Below are positions 57,700 through 64,000 of a stretch of 64,000 nucleotides of DNA, piece by piece (the stretch's first letter is position 1; the number at the start of each line of letters is the position of its first letter). The stretch lies in NCBI GenBank assembly GCA_037693485.1, contig CM075350.1, positions 121,518,001 through 121,582,000 of the forward strand, read 5' to 3'. Both the position numbers and the translations under genes were made by a program. Origin of the DNA: Kitagawia praeruptora (taxonomy: Eukaryota; Streptophyta; Magnoliopsida; Apiales; Apiaceae). The notes below the pieces were generated by a model. That model was not told the DNA's origin. It worked only from the letters and a program-made list of their open reading frames with translations, and did not search any database.

Positions 57700-60480
57700 A
57701 GCTTAAAACCCGTGCAATGCACGAATGTTCTTTAACATAACACAAACATTTTTGAATTTGAATTAAAAAATTTAAGACATGAATTTTGTAAACTTAAAAT
57801 TTTAAATGATATAATTTGATAATAATTATATATACGTTGTCCGTGATATTTTTAGAAAAGGATGGATTTTAGTTTGGAAATAACGTAAAGATGTCCGTTT
57901 TAGCTGAAAAACGTAATCGGTTAGTTATTAGTTATTATAATAATTTTATTTTATTTTACTTAAATAAGGTTACCCAAATAGGTTTATTGGAAAAAAATAA
58001 AAAAATTGAAAAGGTAACGTATTTTAGCTGAAAAAGGCAATTGGTTAATTATTAGTAATTGTAATTATAATTTTTAACATTTTATTTTATTAAATAGAAC
58101 TAGCGTTTCACCCGTGCTACGCACCGAATGATAACTTTTGACACTTTTAATATATAAATTTTAGTTAGTTTTTATTAATATAGAAATTTAAACACAAAAG
58201 TATGTAGACCTTCATTTGTACGAATTACATTAATATATTAAATCTAAATTTATGCATATATTTTATAAGAGATGATGTTTATTTAAAAAATATATTATTT
58301 TATATTTATCAATCAAGTTAGTTATTGTTAAGCAAATCATTCATCTCTTTCACCAAAAACCTATTTTTTTTCTTCTAGTTGGAACTATCAGCAGCTTTTT
58401 TTGTTGATGATAAGCGCTCGTTTTATTGTTAATTTCGATTTGTTCTCCCTTAAGGGTGAGAGTTTAGTTATTTTAGTAACCGAGATCAAATTTTATTATA
58501 TTAGTTCATTGATTTGTTTGTTTGGTTTGTATGGAATCATAATTAGGGTCGATTCCTTAAATATGTTTAAATATCCTTCATTATTTAATCGTATCAGATA
58601 CAATACGTTTTTTACAATCAGATACTTTTTTGTCATTTTTTAATGTTAATGGGTAATGACTATAAAACCTTTCATTATTTGACGTTAACGGTGTACTTAA
58701 TGGAAAAAGGTGGATGGAATGCAATCTGATCCGTGTCTTGCATATTGTTTTTATGAAAGTGTGTATATCAAAACACATTTATCGAGAAGGTAGGGATGCA
58801 AACTATATTTAACTCTATTCCTCATCATTACAATAGACGGTTAGATTATCTTTCAAAAAGATTGTATACATCAACTATATGAGCAGAGATGTAACACAAC
58901 AAATAATCTACTCAACTATTGTAGCTTGGATGACAGATTCCCTTATTTGATCTATTTTATGTGTTTGTTGAATTCTGATTATTTTTGTAGAATGCCTATG
59001 ACCTTCAACTAATGAATAATTATTATTTTTCAAATACAAGTACCTGATTCTTCTAAAACTTTAATGTGTTATTATCTTAGACTCGATTTAGGGAGGCTCA
59101 ATCTACGAAGGGGTTTTGAGTTCAAATCCTTTCTTGTTTTAATTTAATTTTATGTTTGTTTGTCTGGTATTGAATAATATATGATGATTATTTATAAATC
59201 ATGTATACATAATTTCGAATTTCATGTACATTATTTAAAATTTTAAATATAATTCAATTATATATTAGATTTTTATGTGCAAATTTATTAAGTATACATA
59301 AGTTATTAACATTTTCAAATATAAATTTATATAACTTTATAAAAACTTGTACATATATTTATATAAGGGTCTTGCTCCAATGATAACTTATTAAAATGAA
59401 ATGAGAATGGTGAGAACCAATGATTTTTAACCTGAAACTAGCGATTTCGTGAAAATGAAAAACTTTGAATTTATTAAATTAATTAGTTATTTCATTTTAA
59501 TTAGAATTGTTAACTAACAACGATTAATAAAGTGGGTCTTGAATTGTAACATTTAATTAGATTTTTTATTTTTTTTTATTTTTATAATATTAAAAATACT
59601 TTATTTAATAATTTTGATATTTATTTCTCTTTTGATCTTGTTTTTTGAGGTGCATATTTTCACTTTTCAGACTTCAAAGTTTTATTGTCTAAATTTCATG
59701 GGAAAACTTTTGTGCCTTCGATTAGATGATAATTGTTTTGAGTGAATGATCCATTCTCCGGATATTATATTTTTTTTAAGAATATGTATCTCTTGCCAAA
59801 AAAATAAAAATAAATACATTGTAAAAAGATTGTCTTTGAAGTCTTGATGTAAAAAACATCCAAATTATATCCAAAAAAATTATGAATAAAAAAAATACAG
59901 AATTTATTAATTAGAATTTTCATATCACTATCGTAATATGTATAATTTAATACAACGGTTATAGAGTTTTATCTCTTCATGCTTTATAATTTAGAGAAAA
60001 CTGGGTCTGAGGTTGTCCTCAATGATCTCCCCTAAGGTTATAACAAATATGTACTTATAAAGTAAGGGGTCTCGCAGGTACATTTTTGTAAATATTAAAT
60101 TTTTATCAGTGATTTACATAAATATCCTTAAATTTGTATTGAAATTATTTTAACCTCAGGTAGAACCCTGAGTCCATCCTCAGCGTTCCTTAAATTTGTA
60201 CTGAAATTTGTATCTCCTAAATTTTTATCTTTGTTCAATATTATTTGGATGATTACAATTTCATATTATTCACGTTAGACAATGACGAATGATTTGTAAT
60301 ACTTTTGGATCGGGACTAATTCGTGCCTCATGGTACTAAAATTAGATTACAGTTATAAAATCAATATATAATTCATATAACGTTAAATAAATTTTGATAA
60401 GATCGAATATGTATTGACTCAATCAATACTTATAGACCTCTTTTTCTCTCTAAAATATCATCTATCTTGATATTTGTGTC
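57700..60480. repeat. Helitron-like signatures and AT-rich repeats
   Basis: AACCCGTGCAATGCACGA at 57706 and CACCCGTGCTACGCACCGA near 58108 are Helitron-type end words. Between them the GGTAACGTATTTTAG(C)TGAAAAA unit is duplicated (about 57880-57940 and 58010-58050) and is shared with 5270-5340. The words AGTTCAAATCC near 59131 and AGGGAGGCTCA near 59089 resemble B and A boxes of a tRNA-derived SINE, weakly. No gene is supported. Confidence 0.4.
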
Positions 60481-60957
60481 CAAACTTTAACCACACATTC
60501 CCCCTCCTTCGGCGGTTGCTGCCATCTCTTGTCGGCGCCACTGACCGAAGGCCCCTCTCTTTATTGTCTTTTTAGCTTTCTTTTTCCTTCCATCTTATTG
60601 TTCCTTCCTCTCCCCTCCGCCCTTTCTCTCATCCGATCTCCCCATCCCTTTGTTTTTGGATTTGTATTTTGATCGATTCATTCAACTCCATGTCTTCTAG
60701 TTGATGTTCATTCTAGGACGCTGTGGCAGATCATTGGTAGTTTTCATGATCGACGACAAATTTGAAGACATATTATGGTGATAGGAATATGTTAGATCTA
60801 GTTTTAATTTTCTTAGTTTCCGGTTTGTAGTTTGTGGTCCTTGTGTGCACTACCCCATATCTCTCATTTTCTAAAAAGTTTACCGAATACAATTGATATC
60901 ACTATAGTGTTTCCCCCACTTGCGTCTTGGTGAATTATCTTTTCAATTAGTATATTT
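60481..60957. other. CT-rich leader-like sequence, no gene
   Basis: Similar in character to the 4140-4450 LINE-derived leader (CGGCGCCACTGACC..., then T/C-rich). It may be another retroposed 5' leader, but no tail or target duplication is seen. Confidence 0.3.
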
Positions 60958-62076
60958 TGTTAGAAAATGGAAAGTCTGAGGCATATTTTAAATATGTTCT
61001 TGATGGAATTTCCGGAAACTAACTATTGGAAGTTGTTCGTTGTAATGAGGACTTAAACTTTCATGTTTGGATCTAGCTAAGACATTTTCTTAGTGAAATC
61101 CATATATAAATTGAGTTGAAGGATATTTGAAATGGGTAATGTGGGTTGTTTTAGTTGAAAAAACTTGAACCCACATTGATTTGATATTAAGAGGTAGAAT
61201 CAGGTTGCAGATGAAAATCATGGCCATGATTTATATATTTCATGACCATGAAGAGGCATCAAAAGAGATGGAATCTTCAGAAACGTTTCATGCCCATGAG
61301 AAAGTTTTCATGCCCATGAATGTACACTTGATTGGTCAGAAACGTTTCATGCCCATGAAGAAGTTTTCATGCCCATGATGTGCAATCTGATTTTAAAATT
61401 GATTATTGATTTATTTTAATAGCTGGATTGGATCAAAATTTGAATGGGCCTATCTAGTATGGGCCAGAGGTTAAATTTTGATGGGCCTCTAAATCTGAAG
61501 CTATTAATGGATTAAATCATAATTAATATTAATATTTTTCCTTTTAATGTTGTATGAGTAACGGTTTTATTTTGGTATATGATACATACAAAATATAACG
61601 TTTCAGATACACACGCTTACGATAAAGAAGTGAAAGAACCCTAGTTCTTTTTTCTACTTCTCTGCTCTCTCTTTCTCTCTCAATTGACATACAAGTTTTA
61701 TACATAGTTCTTTGGCGAATTGAGGTGCGGGTCGCTGTTGATCATTACCGTGTCTATGAACGGATTGATCGGTGCTGTTTTATCATGGAAGTGATATTGC
61801 TGCAACCCAATACATCATAAGTGGGGCAATATTCTCTTCAAGAACAGTCAAGTCTTCTCGTAGGGCTTGGCGACTCAGCTGTTGTTCTTCTCTCTTGTTG
61901 TCTTTGGTAAAGCTACTGTGAGAGATAAGTGTTCTTACTTTTCTCGTTATTTACGGTCTCTGATTATTCTATTGTTTCGACCTTCGTGTTTGTTTTGTTA
62001 ATTGGTGTAATTGCATGTTCTTGTTAATATATATAACTGCCTCATTGTTGCGTTGTTTAGTGTAAAATTCCCAACA
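60958..62076 (+). mobile_element. Solo LTR (1119 bp)
   Basis: TGTTAGAAAATGG...AATTCCCAACA flanked by TATTT (60953-60957, 62077-62081). The CT-rich AGTTCTTTTTTCTACTTCTCTGCTC stretch near 61640 and the long leader-like 3' half resemble a copia R/U5. Six TCATGNCCATGA words lie in its first third. The superfamily is inferred, not shown. Confidence 0.78.
61219..61380. repeat. TCATGCCCATGA motif cluster with a 58-bp duplication
   Basis: Six near-palindromic words: ATCATGGCCATGAT, TCATGACCATGA and four of TCATGCCCATGA. The block GAAACGTTTCATGCCCATGA...GTTTTCATGCCCATGA occurs twice, 58 bp apart. Confidence 0.85.
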
Positions 62077-62255
62077 TATTTTTGGATTTTCCGATGATTT
62101 AATGCTCTTTATTGTTCAATCGTAGTGATGTGGAATTATTTCCATATTTGTAACATCTAGTATGTAAATCTTTGTCTCTTAATTTTGTAAATTAGGAGAG
62201 AAATTTTTTACATTCTCGTTGTTGTACCTTTCTGATGATGTGATTCTCTTTAATA

Positions 62256-62300
62256 TACTATCTTATAACCCGTGCAACGCACGGCTCCTTTTTAATATCT
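62256..62300 (+). repeat. Helitron-like end word AACCCGTGCAACGCACGG
   Basis: The palindromic CCCGTGCAACGCACGG sits after a TC...TACTAT stretch, the common layout of plant Helitron 5' ends. The matching 3' end was not identified. Confidence 0.4.
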
Positions 62301-62309
62301 ACAATTATA

Positions 62310-62545
62310 CTCCCTCCGTCCCAATCGATTCTTTACAGATACTAATTTGGGACGTCCCACTAGATTCTTTACATTACCCAAAATAGTAACTTTCAGCAAT
62401 AAAATACATTATTACATCCACTACTTCACTCCACTTTTTCAACACTTTACACTATTACACCCACTACTTCATATATTTTAACAATAAAATCACTATTACA
62501 TCCACTATTTCATTTATATTAACAATACTACACCCACTATCCTTG
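62310..62545. mobile_element. Stowaway-like MITE, one end missing
   Basis: Starts CTCCCTCCGTCCCAATCGATTC. The interior (TTACATCCACTACTTCACTCC...TTTACACTATTACACCCACTAC) is the reverse complement of that in the element at 12626. The right terminal repeat is not found after CACCCACTATCC, so it is truncated. Confidence 0.65.
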
Positions 62546-62740
62546 GGATGATTTAATATAATTAAATCTACACAGAAACAAAAAAGAGAAGAAATTGACG
62601 ATTTTTTAAGTTAAAAATTCTTTTTGATTTATGAATTCCACTTATAATTCATTTTGATTATCAAAATATCCTTATAATTATTTAAAGATAGTTCTACTCA
62701 CAACCAAATACAATTTTAATAATAAGTGTAAGAGAGATTT

Positions 62741-63015
62741 TGTCCGAAATTTTGATAATCGGTAGTCTATTCCTCCGTATGACAAAGATCTTAAAATAAA
62801 TAGATGAAAATCGTTGGATCTAGCATAAAAAATATTTTATATTTTAATATGTTATAAACTAAAAAGTACTCCGTATATTTATATAAAATAGATTATGTCC
62901 AAAATTTTGATAATCGTCTATTCCTCCGTACGACAAAGATCTTAAAATTAATAGATGAAAATCGTTGGATTTAGCATAAAAAATGTTTTATATTTTAATA
63001 TGTTATAAAATAAAA
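62741..63015. repeat. Tandem duplication, about 155 bp, two copies
   Basis: GTCCGAAATTTTGATAATCG at 62741 and GTCCAAAATTTTGATAATCG near 62897 begin two copies that share CGACAAAGATCTTAAAAT and ATGAAAATCGTTGGAT. Confidence 0.8.
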
Positions 63016-63329
63016 AGTAAATTTATATTGAAATACGAAAATGTATATGTCAATGATTTAAATCATATACAATTAGGTTTTCTACAATTGATAGCATTAT
63101 CAATGTAGAACTTCTACATAGATTAGGATTAAAAATTCGTAATTATATTTTCTCTTGATATTCTGAATGTTTCTATTTGAATTATAATTATTAAAGCATC
63201 ACTAAATTAAAGATAATTTTATGAGGTTCACATTTGTAAAATCATTCAAATCTGATTTCTAGATCTCAAGATAGAGACCAAATAATAAATTTGAAATTTT
63301 TTAATACTAATAAATAAAAAATAAAATTT

Positions 63330-63500
63330 AATTCTAATACAACTTTTTTTAATTATATCCTTTTTAGAATATAATTTTCTTTTTAAAATTCAATTATAAT
63401 ACAACCTTTTTTTAATTATATCCTTTTTAGATTATAATTTTCTTTTTAAAATTCACTTCTAATACAACCTTTTCTAATTACATCCTTTTTAGATTATAAT
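63330..63500. repeat. About 68-bp tandem repeat, three copies
   Basis: TAATACAAC, TTTAATTATATCCTTTTTAGA and TATAATTTTCTTTTTAAAATTCA repeat three times. A separate pair ATCCAACGGATCATAT...AAAAATTTGGATAAGATC occurs at about 63538 and 63752. Confidence 0.75.
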
Positions 63501-63894
63501 TTTTTTTATGTGATCTAATCTTAATCGTTTAGTTTCAATCCAACGGATCATATAATTTTGGTAGTAAAGTGACCAGACCAAAAATTTGGATAAGATCCCT
63601 CTTATAAAGATATTTTTAAATTAAATTTAGTTCTAATGATGAAGAAAAAAACAAATCGATGAAATCGACGAAGAAAGGGTATTTTAGTAAATTAATAAAG
63701 TGAAAATTATAAATAAATATATAAGGATATAATTTATAATCCAATTTTTTAATCCAACGGATCATATGCTTTTGGTAATACAACGACGACCAAAAATTTG
63801 GATAAGATCTCCCTTATGCTTATTATATATAAGGTATTAATTTTGTTATTTCCGTCAAAAAAAAAATCAATACTTATATCATATATATTTATAT

Positions 63895-64000
63895 TAGAGT
63901 AAAGTACACTTTGTGTACCTGAACTTTGGCCAAGACACCACTTGAAATACCATGCTTTAAAATCTACCACGGGCAATACTAAACAAACAATTTACTTAGA
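63895..64000. repeat. Left part of a dispersed plant repeat
   Basis: GTAAAGTACACTTTGTGTACCTGAACTTTGGCC is of a type that begins many dispersed plant repeats. The rest lies beyond the window. Confidence 0.35.

Noticed and set aside
59080..59140. A-box and B-box-like words suggesting a tRNA gene or SINE.
   Set aside because: No cloverleaf can be drawn, no tail or target duplication is seen, and the spacing is only roughly right.

Overview
The window is eukaryotic plant DNA. It has GT-AG introns, AT-rich intergenic sequence, a plant B-class GATA gene of the HANABA TARANU type, and nested plant LTR retrotransposons, LINEs, MITEs and TRIM/SMART elements. The gene content indicates a eudicot with a repeat-rich genome. 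The species cannot be named from the sequence.

Layout. 1-480: tail of a ULP1-like protease frame, running into hairpin repeats and a TATA box. 1288-2388: two-exon HAN-type GATA gene. 2389-6800: AT-rich DNA with Helitron-like and LINE-derived insertions. 7029-11009: 5'-truncated LINE. 11540-14970: inverted-repeat element, three MITEs and a small CACTA-like element. 16055-17735: four-exon alpha/beta-hydrolase gene. 18094-19150: solo LTR. 19284-50640: a four-member retrotransposon nest. 52528-53510: hydrolase pseudogene broken by a TRIM. 54045-57690: LARD-type fragment carrying a 1.1-kb SMART element and an hAT-like insertion. 57700-64000: Helitron-like and tandem AT-rich repeats, a MITE, and a solo LTR at 60958-62076.

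The nest. A minus-strand Ty3/gypsy Tat-lineage element (19284-50640, TSD CAAGG) is split in its integrase by a minus-strand Ty1/copia SIRE-like element (24932-44089, TSD AAAAG). The copia element is split in its extra ORF by a non-autonomous gypsy-type LARD (27825-34222, TSD ATGGC), and in its RNase H region by a related solo LTR (35892-37490, TSD GCAAT). By eye, LTR divergence falls from the outer to the inner members (roughly 3-4%, about 2%, and a few bases in 1638), which matches the order of nesting. The Tat element also carries, on the opposite strand, a spliced gene with its own TATA box (20231-23113).

The most unusual signal is short sequence words specific to each element. The copia element has 29 exact copies of ATCCGTTGA or its complement TCAACGGAT. 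They occur in both LTRs, in gag, in pol between integrase and reverse transcriptase, and in the extra ORF. They lie in both orientations and are read in different frames. The Tat element shows a similar excess of GGCGA/TCGCC. Most other LTRs in the window carry their own motif cluster upstream of a TATA box. Only two host genes look intact: the GATA gene and the hydrolase.
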